Assembly (NCBI RefSeq): GCF_030815085.1
Contig: NZ_JAUSWG010000003.1
DNA from: Paraclostridium ghonii
GTDB lineage: Bacteria; Bacillota; Clostridia; Peptostreptococcales; Peptostreptococcaceae
DNA: 64,000 bases
Reading direction: 5' to 3' (one strand)
Part shown: one piece after another, positions 43,700-52,512 of the stretch
How positions within the stretch are numbered: position 1 is the stretch's first letter
How the letters are laid out: each line of letters begins with the position of its first letter
Program-made: the position numbers and the translations under genes
The notes under the pieces: generated by a model
Database searches by the model: none
Told to the model about the DNA's origin: nothing
Seen by the model: only the letters and a program-made list of their open reading frames with translations

Positions 43700-43815
43700 A
43701 AAGTAACTTTCCTTAAAAATACGTTTAAAGGTATCTAGTAAAAATTCCATTAGAATCCATTTATTTAGATTCCAGGGGATCAAACTTTACCTTAAATACT
43801 ATAAATTTTAGGGAT
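43700..43815 (-). repeat. Dispersed palindromic repeat, copy 2
   Basis: AAAAATACGTTTAAAGGTAT, CTAGTAAAAATTCCATTAGA, then an imperfect return arm. It lies in the divergent space before the PadR gene. Confidence 0.7.
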
Positions 43816-43895
43816 TATTAAAAAAGCTATTTATTTTTATCTATATTGCATAACACACTAGTATTTAGTATACTCTAGTAAAGAGGTGGTTAAAA

Positions 43896-44219
43896 TTGGA
43901 AAGTCAATTCAAAAAAGGATTAATAGAATTATGCGTATTAAAAGCTTTATCTCATAAAACATGCTATGGGTATGAGTTAATTGAAAGTGTATCAAATGTA
44001 ATACCAATCACTAAAGGTACGCTGTATCCATTATTAAGAAGATTGCAAAAAGAAGGGTATTTGGATTATTACATAAAAGAATCTGAATTAGGGCCAGCAA
44101 GAAAATATTATAAAATAACACCTTTAGGGTTAAATAGGCTTATAGAGAATAGCCGTGAATGGTTTAATATAGCTGATTCTGTTACAAATTTTTTAAAAGG
44201 GGATGGATTATATGAATAA
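43896..44219 (+). CDS. PadR-family transcription regulator
   Basis: 107 residues. Winged helix with the PadR pattern (KGLIELCVLKALSHKTCYGYE, TKGTLYPLLRRLQKEGYLDYY, RKYYKITPLG). Starts at TTG behind GAGGTGG. It overlaps the next gene by 8 bases. PadR plus a DUF1700 membrane protein is a standard pair in Firmicutes that senses envelope stress or regulates export genes. Confidence 0.92.
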   Translation: MESQFKKGLIELCVLKALSHKTCYGYELIESVSNVIPITKGTLYPLLRRLQKEGYLDYYIKESELGPARKYYKITPLGLNRLIENSREWFNIADSVTNFLKGDGLYE

Positions 44220-44799
44220 AAAGGAATTTTTAAATGAATTAAAGAGTAAGATTAAGATTTTACCAAAAGATTATATTAACGATATAATAAATGACTATGA
44301 AGAACATTTTGAGGGTGGAGTATTTGATGGAAAAATGGAAAGTGAAATTATAATTGAACTTGGGAGTATAGATTATATAGCTAATAGTATTTTATCTGAA
44401 TACTATATTGAAAATCCTAAGAAAGTAAGGGATTTACCTACACTTATAAAAGCCTTGAAAGCACTTAATGCTATCGGAGTAGGAATATTGAGTTTAATGG
44501 TTGGTGTTCCTATTATAATATCTTTTATATTATGTTATTTATCGTTTTATCTTGTAAGCTTTAGCCTTGTGGTAACTCCATTGGCTCTAGGGGTAAATTT
44601 ATGTATGCCTAATCTACCTATAAGTTTTGGTACGGATATATTATGGCAAAAAATATTAGTAACAGGATTTTTATTCATAGTAGGAATAAGTATTTTTAGT
44701 ATATTAGAAAAAGGTAGAAAGAAAGTATTTTGTTTTATATTTAAACTTTTTACTAAAAAAGTAAGCGGTACATCTTTAAATTTAAAATTAAGACACTAA
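44212..44799 (+). CDS. DUF1700 (HAAS-type) membrane protein
   Basis: 195 residues: an N-terminal helical HAAS domain (NKKEFLNELKSKIKILPKDY, DYEEHFEGG) and four membrane helices. ATG at 44212 is chosen since AGGGG lies just before an alternative at 44203. It is coupled to the PadR gene through ATGAATAA. It probably acts as the membrane partner of the regulator. Confidence 0.88.
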   Translation: MNKKEFLNELKSKIKILPKDYINDIINDYEEHFEGGVFDGKMESEIIIELGSIDYIANSILSEYYIENPKKVRDLPTLIKALKALNAIGVGILSLMVGVPIIISFILCYLSFYLVSFSLVVTPLALGVNLCMPNLPISFGTDILWQKILVTGFLFIVGISIFSILEKGRKKVFCFIFKLFTKKVSGTSLNLKLRH

Positions 44800-44804
44800 A
44801 CTGG

Positions 44805-44890
44805 TTATAAAAAATACATTTATAGAGTAAAAATGACCTTAGAATACATTTATTTGGATTCTAAGGTCATTAAATTTATGTAAAATATCA
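44805..44890 (-). repeat. Dispersed palindromic repeat, copy 3
   Basis: ATGACCTTAGAATACATTTA and its return arm GGATTCTAAGGTCAT form a strong hairpin between two convergent genes. Confidence 0.8.
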
Positions 44891-44897
44891 TTGCTAG

Positions 44898-45377
44898 CTA
44901 TGTTAAAGCTGATTCCATAGGCAAGAATTTTATTCCATGAACAATTTGAATTTCATCAGTTTTAGTAAATCCTAACTTTTCATATGCTTTTATAGCGTAT
45001 GGTGAGGAATTCACGGTAACTTTCTTAACTTGAAAGTTTTCAATAAAATAATTTAAACCAACTTGATATAACTTACTTGCAATTCCTCTTTTATGATAAT
45101 TTTTATTAACAAATAGCAAAGAAACATGACATGGATCTCTAAAGGCAACTACACCAACTATTTTATCTGCTTCAAAATATCCCCACATAAATAATTTATT
45201 TTCATCTATTAACTTTACTAAAGAATTTAAATCAATAAAGTTTTTGAATTCATTGACCCCTTCTTCGCTATAATCAGGACCTTCAAACTCTAAAAAGACA
45301 TTCCATATCAATTCTCTAGCATTAGATTCTTTTAATAACTGACTATTAAGTCTTCTTATAGAAAAATTAGTATTCAT
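44898..45377 (-). CDS. GNAT-family N-acetyltransferase
   Basis: 159 residues with the GNAT core: VGVVAFRDPCHVSLLFVNKNYHKRGIASKLYQVG (acetyl-CoA loop KRGIAS) and YAIKAYEKLGF at the end. Substrate unknown. GGGG upstream of the ATG serves as ribosome site. A single-gene unit between two palindromic repeats. Confidence 0.9.
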   Translation of the reverse strand: MNTNFSIRRLNSQLLKESNARELIWNVFLEFEGPDYSEEGVNEFKNFIDLNSLVKLIDENKLFMWGYFEADKIVGVVAFRDPCHVSLLFVNKNYHKRGIASKLYQVGLNYFIENFQVKKVTVNSSPYAIKAYEKLGFTKTDEIQIVHGIKFLPMESALT

Positions 45378-45444
45378 TGAGCACCCCTTTATAATTATGT
45401 ATTTTTATAAATATAATCCTAATATTGTAAGTTATCAATAATTA

Positions 45445-45530
45445 ATTAGTCTCTAAAAACACAAATTTTAAATATATATAAGAAAAAAAGCCCTTAGAAT
45501 GCATTTATATTCTAAGGATATTTTAGTCTT
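45445..45530 (-). repeat. Dispersed palindromic repeat, copy 4
   Basis: TCTCTAAAAACACAAATTTT, GCCCTTAGAATGCATTTATA, TTCTAAGG; shortened return arm. Confidence 0.7.
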
Positions 45531-45543
45531 AGGTATTTGTATA

Positions 45544-45705
45544 TTAGCTACATTCTTTACAATGTATACTAATTGATTTTTTTAAAAGTATTGTATCTAA
45601 TCTACCACATGGCATTGTAAATCCATTGGGCATCACAAGTTCTACTAAAATTTTATCTCCTGCCTTTATTTCCTTTTTGCATTTAGCACAAATTAACTTA
45701 CTCAT
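45544..45705 (-). CDS. Small zinc-ribbon-like protein
   Basis: 53 residues, MSKLICAKCKKEIKAGDKIL at the start and CKEC at the end, giving two CxxC pairs spaced for one zinc ion. GGAGG precedes the ATG by 6 bases. Directly downstream of the cytidine-deaminase-like gene, so the two form an operon. Function unknown. Confidence 0.75.
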   Translation of the reverse strand: MSKLICAKCKKEIKAGDKILVELVMPNGFTMPCGRLDTILLKKSISIHCKECS

Positions 45706-45728
45706 TTTTACCTCCAATATGTATTTTA

Positions 45729-46166
45729 TTACTTACCAAACTGTTCTAATTTTTCAGCAGGATAAGCATTTGTCCAGTGATATGGTTGCAATTCATTTAA
45801 TGTTACAAACTTCAAACTATTATCTGAAGTTGTAACTCCTACCTTAACATCAGTTCCCCAAAATCTTAGTCTTTCTTGACATACACCACATGGTGAAAGT
45901 ACTTTAAATGGACTATTCTCATCATCTCTTACAACACATAAACAATGAGTTACTCTCACATTGTATTTATGTGCTTCACACATCGCTCCTACTTCTATAC
46001 ATAAATCAACACTACTATTAGCTGTATCAATTGAAACACTAGTAAAATACTGATCATTTTCACAACGTATTACAGCAACGCCTCCCCATCCTGTAGGATA
46101 TCTTTTTGGAATAAAATCAATCGCCTGTTGATACATTTTTGTTTCTATTAAATTATCTTTAGTCAT
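45729..46166 (-). CDS. Cytidine/blasticidin-type deaminase
   Basis: 145 residues of the cytidine deaminase fold. The zinc motif is present as CIE (within VDLCIEVGAMCEA) and PCGVC. Its length and composition suit the small tetrameric CDA/blasticidin-S deaminase group acting on free nucleosides or nucleoside antibiotics. ATG at 46166 follows GGGGG; an ATG at 46181 has no ribosome site. Confidence 0.85.
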   Translation of the reverse strand: MTKDNLIETKMYQQAIDFIPKRYPTGWGGVAVIRCENDQYFTSVSIDTANSSVDLCIEVGAMCEAHKYNVRVTHCLCVVRDDENSPFKVLSPCGVCQERLRFWGTDVKVGVTTSDNSLKFVTLNELQPYHWTNAYPAEKLEQFGK

Positions 46167-46304
46167 TTGGTATTCCCCCATATTATATCTAATTTGTTTA
46201 TCTTAAATATTTACTTAATTATAGCAGATTGTTTAATTTCTAAAGAGGAATTTAAAAGAGATATCCTTGTAGACATAATAGAAGTTTATAACTTGTTTAA
46301 AGAA

Positions 46305-46370
46305 CAGTATTAAAAAAATACCCTTAGAATCCAAGTTACTTAGCGTCTAAGGGGTTAAATTTTATTTATT
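46305..46370 (-). repeat. Dispersed palindromic repeat, copy 5
   Basis: ATACCCTTAGAATCCAAGTT and GCGTCTAAGGGGTTAAA; core only, at the 3' end of the lipoprotein gene. Confidence 0.65.
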
Positions 46371-46374
46371 TAGC

Positions 46375-46800
46375 TTAATTCGTTTTATCTGTATTTTCAG
46401 TAAAATAAACTGTATAACCTTTACAAGAAATAACCAATGTATTTTCCTGTGTGTTATCTGCATATTTAGTAACACTTTTTCCCATAGTGCCCGTTTCATT
46501 GTTATCAAATATTATTTCGTAAATATTTTCTGAAGAATCGATTATTGTGCATTTCCCAATCCATTCATTGCTTCTATTTTTATCTGTAATAGTAATAGAA
46601 GAACCTTGTAAAACACAGACAATATCCTTAATAGTTGCATTTGGGTAAATATCTTTATTTTTATCGCAACAATAAATAACTTTTCCATTATTATCTTGAA
46701 TAGATCTCATATTCCAAATTGTTTTCTGATTATCCCTACTACATCCACTCATAAAAATACACAAAGTAAAAAACATAATAGATATAATTAACTTTTTCAT
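46375..46800 (-). CDS. Small secreted lipoprotein
   Basis: 141 residues. A signal sequence ends in the lipobox FMSGC (Cys at residue 20), so the mature protein is anchored outside the membrane. The rest is beta-rich without a family I can name. GGGAG precedes the ATG. Confidence 0.75.
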   Translation of the reverse strand: MKKLIISIMFFTLCIFMSGCSRDNQKTIWNMRSIQDNNGKVIYCCDKNKDIYPNATIKDIVCVLQGSSITITDKNRSNEWIGKCTIIDSSENIYEIIFDNNETGTMGKSVTKYADNTQENTLVISCKGYTVYFTENTDKTN

Positions 46801-46951
46801 TAATTTCTCCCTTCATAAAATATAAGTTTGTTTATGTTACAATCTATTTATTTGTATTGTAATGTCATTAATTTTATGTTAAATAAATAAGTATTAGATT
46901 TTTCAAGTTTATATAATATAAATATATTTCTTTCAATGGGGGTGTGAATTA

Positions 46952-47170
46952 ATGAATTTTAAAAATATAAATAAAATCATAAAAATAATGAAAATAGTTC
47001 TTGTTATGTTTGGAATAGTTCTTCTTATTATAAATTTTACTATAGGAGAAAAAGATGTATCATTACAATCAACAATGACAACTTTGGTTAGAATGTATAC
47101 TTATTTTGTGCTATTTATAGTTGTATTTGAGGGTTTGTCGAAATATATATATAGACATAAAAATAAATGA
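46952..47170 (+). CDS. Small two-helix membrane protein
   Basis: 72 residues with two hydrophobic helices and basic ends (IYRHKNK). GGGGTG lies 7 bases before the ATG. No family recognised. Diverges from the lipoprotein gene. Confidence 0.65.
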   Translation: MNFKNINKIIKIMKIVLVMFGIVLLIINFTIGEKDVSLQSTMTTLVRMYTYFVLFIVVFEGLSKYIYRHKNK

Positions 47171-47369
47171 TAAGATTTTTTATATTTATTATAAAACTAA
47201 AATTAAATACTTTAGTATTTGAACTATCTTATTCCCATTTTTCATAACGCAGTATCTGCTCTAAAGAGCTACGAGACGGTACAATTAAAGGGACTCTTTG
47301 AAAATTATTATTGACTTTTTTTATTTATTGGACTATCATTTTTATAAATTATTTTTTAGGAGGATTATT
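47171..47369. other. Leader of the HisRS transcription unit
   Basis: Contains a non-AT block (CTCTAAAGAGCTACGAGACGG near 47259-47279, written in part) with a possible hairpin (AAAGAG with CTCTTT near 47298), perhaps a structured RNA. TTGACT at 47310-47315 may be a promoter element. Confidence 0.4.
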
Positions 47370-47414
47370 ATGAATACACTTATTAGATTAAATTTAATAC
47401 ATCATCATTTCTAG
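47370..47414 (+). CDS. Histidine leader peptide
   Basis: A 14-residue reading frame, MNTLIRLNLIHHHF, with a full AGGAGG site 6 bases before its ATG. Three His codons in a row precede the stop. It is followed by nested hairpins and a terminator before a histidyl-tRNA synthetase gene. Ribosome stalling at the His codons when charged His-tRNA is scarce would favour transcription of that gene. Confidence 0.85.
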   Translation: MNTLIRLNLIHHHF

Positions 47415-47537
47415 AGACTTGGTCTGTTTAAGCAGATACAAGTCTGTTCGCATAGGCTTGTATCTCTAGGAATGATAAATTAAGTGTATTTGTAATTTAT
47501 TAAGCCATGTGGGATATATGCCTACATGGCTTTTTTA
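47411..47537 (+). promoter_or_regulatory. Attenuator with terminator ahead of hisS
   Basis: CTAGAGA (47411-47417) pairs with TCTCTAG (47463-47469), and ATACAAG (47436-47442) with CTTGTAT (47457-47463). AATACACTTA at 47374-47383 can pair with TAAGTGTATT at 47481-47490, including leader codons. AGCCATGTGGG (47503-) and CCTACATGGCT form a terminator with six T residues. Confidence 0.8.
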
Positions 47538-47575
47538 ATATTAAAAATAATTTATTTAAATAGGAGAGATATTAT

Positions 47576-48871
47576 ATGAAAAACAACTATATAAAACCAA
47601 GTATTTTACCAGGATTCATGGAGTTACTACCTAATGATCAAGCAATTTTTAACGACATAGTAAATAAAATCACAAATATATATGAGAATAATGGGTGTTT
47701 AGCAATTGATACACCTATAATAGAAAAATCTAGTGTTTTACTAGCTAAAAGTGGTGGTGAAACAGAAAAGCAAGTTTATAGATTTGAAAAAGGAAAAAAT
47801 GATTTATCTTTAAGATTTGATTTAACAGTTCCTTTTGCAAGATATGTAGCACAACACTATAACGATTTAGTATTTCCTTTTAAAAAATACCAGTTAGGTA
47901 AAGTATATAGGGGTGAAAGAAATCAAAGAGGTAGATACAGAGAGTTTTACCAGTTAGATGTAGATGTCATTGGAAAAGATAAACTAAGTGTCTACAATGA
48001 TGCATGGGTAATTAGTTTAGCATCTAAAGCATTTAAGTCTATTGGTTTAAACGATTATAAATTTAAAATTAGTAATAGAAAAATATTAAAAGGAGTGTTA
48101 TCTCAATTACAAATAGACGACGTCCAAGAGGTTATAACATTGATAGATAAATACGATAAAATAGGTAAAGATACTTTTAATGATAGTTTACGTGACATTG
48201 TTGGAGACGAAAAAAGTAGTTACTTAACTAACTTACTAAACTTCAGTGAATCAAATGAAGTTCTATTAGATAAGTTGATGAATTTAAACATTCAAAATGA
48301 AATTTTCTCTGAAGGATTAGATGAGTTAAAAAAAGTTATATATACGTTGAAAATTTTAGGTGTAAAAGATAATGAATTTGAAGTTGATTTAAAGATAATC
48401 AGAGGATTGGATTATTACACAGGAAGTGTATTTGAAACGTTCCTTATAGGTAATGAGCAATTTGGATCTATTTGCTCTGGTGGGAGATATGATAATTTAG
48501 CCGAGAATTACACAAATAATATATTACCTGGAGTTGGGATATCTATTGGATTAACAAGATTATTCTTTGTTTTAAAAGAAATTGGATTCATAGATAGATA
48601 TAATATAAAATCTAATTGTGATTATTTAATAATCCCAATAGGTGATACACTTGAATATAGCGGAAAAGTTATGTCAGACTTAAATGAAAAAGGATACAAT
48701 GTAAGTATTTATTTTGAAGATGACAGTTTAAAGAAAAAATTAAATTACGCAAATAAGTTAAATATAAATAATGTAATGTTTATTGGAGAAAGTGAAGTTG
48801 ATAATAATGAAATAAAAATAAAAAATATGATATCTGGAGAAGAAAAAGTTGTAAATTATAAAGATCTTTAA
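47576..48871 (+). CDS. hisS: Histidyl-tRNA synthetase (second copy, plasmid)
   Basis: 431 residues. Class II motifs: motif 2 RGERNQRGRYREFYQLD, HisA signature LDYYTGSVFE, motif 3 GVGISIGLTRLF. Catalytic Arg in the IIRGLDYY block is present and a C-terminal anticodon-binding domain follows, so it should be a full enzyme and not the HisZ subunit. It charges tRNA-His. The leader peptide upstream shows control by His-tRNA supply. A plasmid copy could give resistance to a histidyl-adenylate-like inhibitor; that is inference. AGGAGAG lies before the ATG. Confidence 0.9.
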   Translation: MKNNYIKPSILPGFMELLPNDQAIFNDIVNKITNIYENNGCLAIDTPIIEKSSVLLAKSGGETEKQVYRFEKGKNDLSLRFDLTVPFARYVAQHYNDLVFPFKKYQLGKVYRGERNQRGRYREFYQLDVDVIGKDKLSVYNDAWVISLASKAFKSIGLNDYKFKISNRKILKGVLSQLQIDDVQEVITLIDKYDKIGKDTFNDSLRDIVGDEKSSYLTNLLNFSESNEVLLDKLMNLNIQNEIFSEGLDELKKVIYTLKILGVKDNEFEVDLKIIRGLDYYTGSVFETFLIGNEQFGSICSGGRYDNLAENYTNNILPGVGISIGLTRLFFVLKEIGFIDRYNIKSNCDYLIIPIGDTLEYSGKVMSDLNEKGYNVSIYFEDDSLKKKLNYANKLNINNVMFIGESEVDNNEIKIKNMISGEEKVVNYKDL

Positions 48872-49158
48872 ATCCGGTTTGTCTATTTTAAAAATTAAAT
48901 TTAAAAGATGTTGAATGGAGATATTATATAAATATAAAAAAAGAATTTAAGTCTATTCTCAGTAGAGTGATATTCCAAATTGATTTATTTGAAATGCTTG
49001 AAATAAAAAATATTACTAGAATTGATTAGATTCCAGTAATATTAAGTATCAAGAAATATATTTACACAAATCTATAGACAGTATCATAAAATTTACAATT
49101 TAGTTCTTAAAGTAAAATTTTAAAGTTAACCTATTCCTAAAAATATATTTAAATATAC
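48872..49158. other. Spacer after hisS
   Basis: No gene. TATTACTAGAATTGATTAGATTCCAGTAATA (about 49010-49041, written in part) forms a hairpin that may end hisS transcription. From about 49125 it is a copy of the dispersed repeat. Confidence 0.5.
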
Positions 49159-49200
49159 CTAGTAAAAAGCATTTAGAATATATTTATTTATGGACTCTAC
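49130..49200 (-). repeat. Dispersed palindromic repeat, copy 6 (partial)
   Basis: CTATTCCTAAAAATATATTT, ACCTAGTAAAAAGCATTTAG; return arm lost. It overlaps the 3' end of a small peptide frame. Confidence 0.6.
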
Positions 49201-49296
49201 CTCTGTATTATGATTGTTACTATCTTTTGACATTAAAGCAAAAGATAATGAAGCTATAATTGGAGCTAGAGCAACTAGTATTTTAAATATAATCAT
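49159..49296 (-). CDS. Small hydrophobic peptide
   Basis: 45 residues (MIIFKILVALAPIIASLSFA then a polar tail). AGGAGG lies 8 bases before the ATG. One membrane helix at the N-terminus; could be a small membrane protein, signal peptide or type I toxin-like peptide. No relative is recognised. Confidence 0.55.
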   Translation of the reverse strand: MIIFKILVALAPIIASLSFALMSKDSNNHNTEVESINKYILNAFY

Positions 49297-49827
49297 ATTG
49301 ATTTCCTCCTAACTTTTGCCTATACATAAAATATAAGTAATTGTACTTTTCATAGAGTAAAGATCAAAGTATATAGCAATCTTTTTCTCCATAATTTATT
49401 CTATCAAAACAGTACTTTCTTTGTAATAGTAACTTAATGAGTATATTTTTACAATTATTTTCATTTTACATATTTCAACATATATCTATTTTTATTCCCT
49501 AAATTTCTCAAATCGATAAAGGAAATTTTTTTATTTTTTCATCCTACCTATGTGTTAGTTCTTGATTAATCATAATTGACCATGTTCTTCTAACTATTAT
49601 ATTTGCATTTTATAATACTTTTATTACATAAATTAAGTGTTGAGTTGGAGTAAAATAAGTCTAGTAATTTCAATGCTTTAAACATTATAATAATTAATAA
49701 TCATAAGTATTATAGTTTATGTTGAGCCTTAATATTAAGAATTAACTTTTAAACAGTTAACTATATTTGTAAATTTAATACATTTTTGATATTATTTATA
49801 TAAAATATGGAAATAGGGAGGTTTTAT
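49297..49827. other. Gene-free AT-rich spacer
   Basis: Nothing beyond short T-rich stretches; contains promoters of the flanking genes by necessity. Confidence 0.4.
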
Positions 49828-50214
49828 ATGAGTAAAAGTAAAGAAGAGATAAAAAAAGAACTTAACGATGCGAAGGCTCAGTTAAAAGATGGTATTGAAA
49901 AAGTAAATAAAGATTATAAAATAAATTCTCAAGAAAGAAAAAGAAAAACAGAGGAAAAGAAAAACAAAGAAAGAGAAGAATATGCAAAAACAAAAAAAGT
50001 AAATTATTGTAGTAATACTGCTTGGGAAACAATGAACTCTAAAAAGCTGAAGATAATTAACATATTATTAAAATGTTTAGGTGGAGTTTTTTTTGCTTTT
50101 GGTCTAATAATTTTATTTGGGGCAGGAGAAATGAGTGGTATTCTAGTTACAGCAATTGGTTTATATTTCCTATTTTTTGATCCTAGAAAATTTTCTGATT
50201 CATCTAAAAAATAA
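49828..50214 (+). CDS. Coiled-coil protein with two membrane helices
   Basis: 128 residues. The first 65 are a Lys/Glu-rich coiled coil (KEEIKKELNDAKAQLKDGIE), then two hydrophobic helices. GGGAGG at 49815-49820 chooses the ATG at 49828 over one at 49807. Family not recognised. Confidence 0.7.
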   Translation: MSKSKEEIKKELNDAKAQLKDGIEKVNKDYKINSQERKRKTEEKKNKEREEYAKTKKVNYCSNTAWETMNSKKLKIINILLKCLGGVFFAFGLIILFGAGEMSGILVTAIGLYFLFFDPRKFSDSSKK

Positions 50215-50239
50215 TAAAAACATTAATTAGGATATTGTT

Positions 50240-50345
50240 TAAAGATTAGTAAAAAAGCCCATAGAATCCATTTATTTAGATTCTATGGGCTTTAGCTTTA
50301 TGTGAAATATAATCCTTAAAGGAAAATTTAACTAATAGTTAGTTT
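50240..50345 (-). repeat. Dispersed palindromic repeat, copy 7
   Basis: GCCCATAGAATCCATTTATT with a perfect return arm to AGATTCTATGGGC; the compensating change of CTTA to CATA on both arms keeps pairing. Confidence 0.85.
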
Positions 50346-50371
50346 ATTAGAGATTATTGTAATTAATTACA

Positions 50372-50402
50372 ATAAAAAAAGACACACGATGTGTCTTTTT
50401 TA
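50372..50402 (-). terminator. Terminator of the cold-shock gene
   Basis: AAAAAAGACACA and its complement around CGATG; T/A runs on both sides. Confidence 0.85.
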
Positions 50403-50418
50403 CGAACATATATATATA

Positions 50419-50619
50419 TTAGAATATAGTTACATTCTCTGCTTGAGGACCTCTAGCACCTTTAACTATATTAAAGTTTACTTTTTGACCTTCTTCTAAT
50501 GATTTAAATCCATCAGTTTGTATAGCTGAAAAATGTACGAATACATCCTCTCCACCTTCTACTGATATAAAACCAAATCCTTTTTCGTTGTTAAACCATT
50601 TTACTATTCCATTCATCAT
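50419..50619 (-). CDS. Cold-shock domain protein
   Basis: 66 residues with the RNP motifs KGFGFI and VFVHF, and GARGPQAENV at the end, as in CspA-type RNA chaperones. AGGAG precedes two adjacent ATGs. The 5' region on the minus strand contains a CTAGAAATAGGTTC-like stretch that could be a temperature-responsive leader. Confidence 0.95.
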   Translation of the reverse strand: MMNGIVKWFNNEKGFGFISVEGGEDVFVHFSAIQTDGFKSLEEGQKVNFNIVKGARGPQAENVTIF

Positions 50620-50734
50620 TTAAAAATACTCCTATGAACCTATTTCTAGGTCTCTATTAATTTATTTTTGTATTGCTACAAATATTATTATAGCACATAT
50701 TATTAATAATAGATAGTCTTATTATTTATGGATG

Positions 50735-51157
50735 TTACTTTACTCGCTTAAACATTGGATGATTTTCTCTAAATTGAAGTAAATCCCATAAATTTCCGTA
50801 CAAATCTTTAAATACTGCAACGGTTCCATAATCTTGCTCTTTTGGTTCTCTAACAAACTCTATACCTTTTGCTACCATGTCATTGTAGTCTCTCCAAAAA
50901 TCATCTGTACCAAGGAATAAGAATACTCTACCACCTGTTTGGTTTCCGATAAAAGAAATTTGTTCCTCTTTCGATGCCCTTGCAAGTAATATTGAAGTTC
51001 CATTTGAACCCGGTGGGGAAACTACAACCCAACGCTTATCTTGCTCTGGCAGGTATGTATCCTCTATCAAATTAAACTTAAGTTTCTTAGTGTAAAAGTT
51101 AATAGCCTCATCATAGTCATTAACAAGTAAAGAAATATGTACAATAGATTGTGTCAT
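50735..51157 (-). CDS. VOC-family (glyoxalase-like) protein
   Basis: 140 residues: SIVHISLLVNDYDEAINFYTKKL and GTVAVFKDLYGNLWDLLQF are the two halves of the vicinal oxygen chelate fold, with a metal-ligand-like His and Glu/Asp. Close in style to the PhnB/glyoxalase subgroup. Distinct from the VOC protein at 23.3 kb. GAGGTG precedes the ATG. Confidence 0.88.
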   Translation of the reverse strand: MTQSIVHISLLVNDYDEAINFYTKKLKFNLIEDTYLPEQDKRWVVVSPPGSNGTSILLARASKEEQISFIGNQTGGRVFLFLGTDDFWRDYNDMVAKGIEFVREPKEQDYGTVAVFKDLYGNLWDLLQFRENHPMFKRVK

Positions 51158-51229
51158 TATTTTATCACCTCTATATAATTTTGATTATTAATATTATCAT
51201 AGCATTATGAAAAAGTACAACAGTTTATA

Positions 51230-51295
51230 GATGAATTTAAAGATATCTAGTAACAATCACTTTAGAATCCATTTATAAAGCGAAATTTTAAGGAG
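51230..51295 (-). repeat. Dispersed palindromic repeat, copy 8 (partial)
   Basis: ATCTAGTAACAATCACTTTA, GAATCCATTTATAAAGCGAA; joined to the right part with the return arm lost. Confidence 0.6.
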
Positions 51296-51300
51296 ATATA

Positions 51301-51361
51301 TAAGAAGTAGGAGTGTATTAGTTGAAGTGAAAAATTCAATAGATACACTCCTATTTCTTAT
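51301..51361. terminator. Long hairpin between VOC and membrane protein genes
   Basis: TAAGAAGTAGGAGTGTAT pairs with 51343-51360. Likely transcription end for the gene at 51454. Confidence 0.6.
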
Positions 51362-51453
51362 TATTCAATTCATAAATATTTGAACTAAGATGATTTATAC
51401 TAGTACTCAAATTTTCAAACTTATCTTTTATTCTAATTAATAAATACATTACG

Positions 51454-51744
51454 TTAGTTTTTCTTTCTATCTTTTATAAATAGACTAGCCACAATTATTA
51501 CTACATTTAGAATTATCAGGTTAATTTGATTAGATGTTCCACTTAAATTTAGTTCATCAGCTAAAACAGCTGACTGGTATATTGAAGTGAAGCATATTAA
51601 TAAACCTACACCTGAATAAATTAAAAATGTCACGACATTAATCTTTTTTCCCATTAAGAAGTATGTACTTATACAAGTTAACAAAATAGCAATATATGAA
51701 AACATATCGTAATATGATAGATTAAAATTTGTGAAGTTATTCAT
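51454..51744 (-). CDS. Small membrane protein
   Basis: 96 residues and three hydrophobic helices; basic C-terminus (KDRKKN). GGGGG precedes the ATG. No family recognised. Confidence 0.65.
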   Translation of the reverse strand: MNNFTNFNLSYYDMFSYIAILLTCISTYFLMGKKINVVTFLIYSGVGLLICFTSIYQSAVLADELNLSGTSNQINLIILNVVIIVASLFIKDRKKN

Positions 51745-52035
51745 TTTATATCCCCCTTATATTTTTCTATAAACTCTATGATTTCTTTTTCTTATGTACC
51801 CTGTCCATTTTATATATTTTATTTATTGAATACAATAGTATTGAAAGAAATAATTCAATTCTATAATTTATCTATATATAATAAGAAAATGGTATCAAGA
51901 AATTAAGAGTTTTAACTTTATTTTAAATATGTAACCAGTCTCTAAACGGAAGTTTTAAGACTAGTTAGGCATTTAAACAATTTTAGATTTACATGTATAA
52001 TAAATTTTAGATTTTATAAAAAGGAGATTTTCAAA
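51745..52035. other. Spacer with right half of a dispersed repeat
   Basis: About 51900-51975 (AACTTTATTTTAAATATGTA, TCTCTAAACGGAAGTTTTAA) matches only the right part of the repeat family. No gene. Confidence 0.6.
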
Positions 52036-52293
52036 ATGGTATATATTTCGTTAGTAATACAATGTATTTTTATATTAGTCTTTTTATTACCTATAGTTAC
52101 TAATATAATGGCTAATCCAATGTTAATTGATATTCTTTGGATATTATCAATTACAAGTGGTGTTTGCATAGGCATGCATCAAGTATTTATTAAATTTAAA
52201 AACAAATCAGACTTCAAAACAAAAATCACAATAAGTATTAGTATATTTTTATTAGTATTATATATATTTGGATTAGGTTTAGATAAAATGTAA
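52036..52293 (+). CDS. Small membrane protein
   Basis: 85 residues and three hydrophobic helices separated by a short basic loop (KFKNKSDFKTK). AAGGAG at 52020-52025 precedes the ATG. Unknown function. Confidence 0.65.
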   Translation: MVYISLVIQCIFILVFLLPIVTNIMANPMLIDILWILSITSGVCIGMHQVFIKFKNKSDFKTKITISISIFLLVLYIFGLGLDKM

Positions 52294-52299
52294 TTATGC

Positions 52300-52425
52300 T
52301 TAAAAAACACATTTAAAAGCATTTAGTAAAAACACCCTTAAAATCCATTTATTTTGATTGTAAGGGCGTTAACTTTATTCTAAATATGTAACTAAACGGA
52401 AATTTAGTGATTAGCTTACTTTTTC
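52300..52425 (-). repeat. Dispersed palindromic repeat, copy 9
   Basis: Full copy: TTAAAAAACACATTTAAAAG, ACCCTTAAAATCCATTTATT, return arm, AACTTTATTCTAAATATGTA and AAACGGAAATTTAGTGATTAG (in part). Confidence 0.85.
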
Positions 52426-52512
52426 GTTTTTATTAAACCTTCTTAAGTTAATTTCAGTTAAGATTATTGGACCAAAGGTTATTCCAAATATCAAAATACA
52501 ATAAGTTATATT

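Noticed and set aside
47171..47575. T-box before hisS
   Set aside because: No T-box core sequence or specifier loop layout; the leader peptide explains control better.
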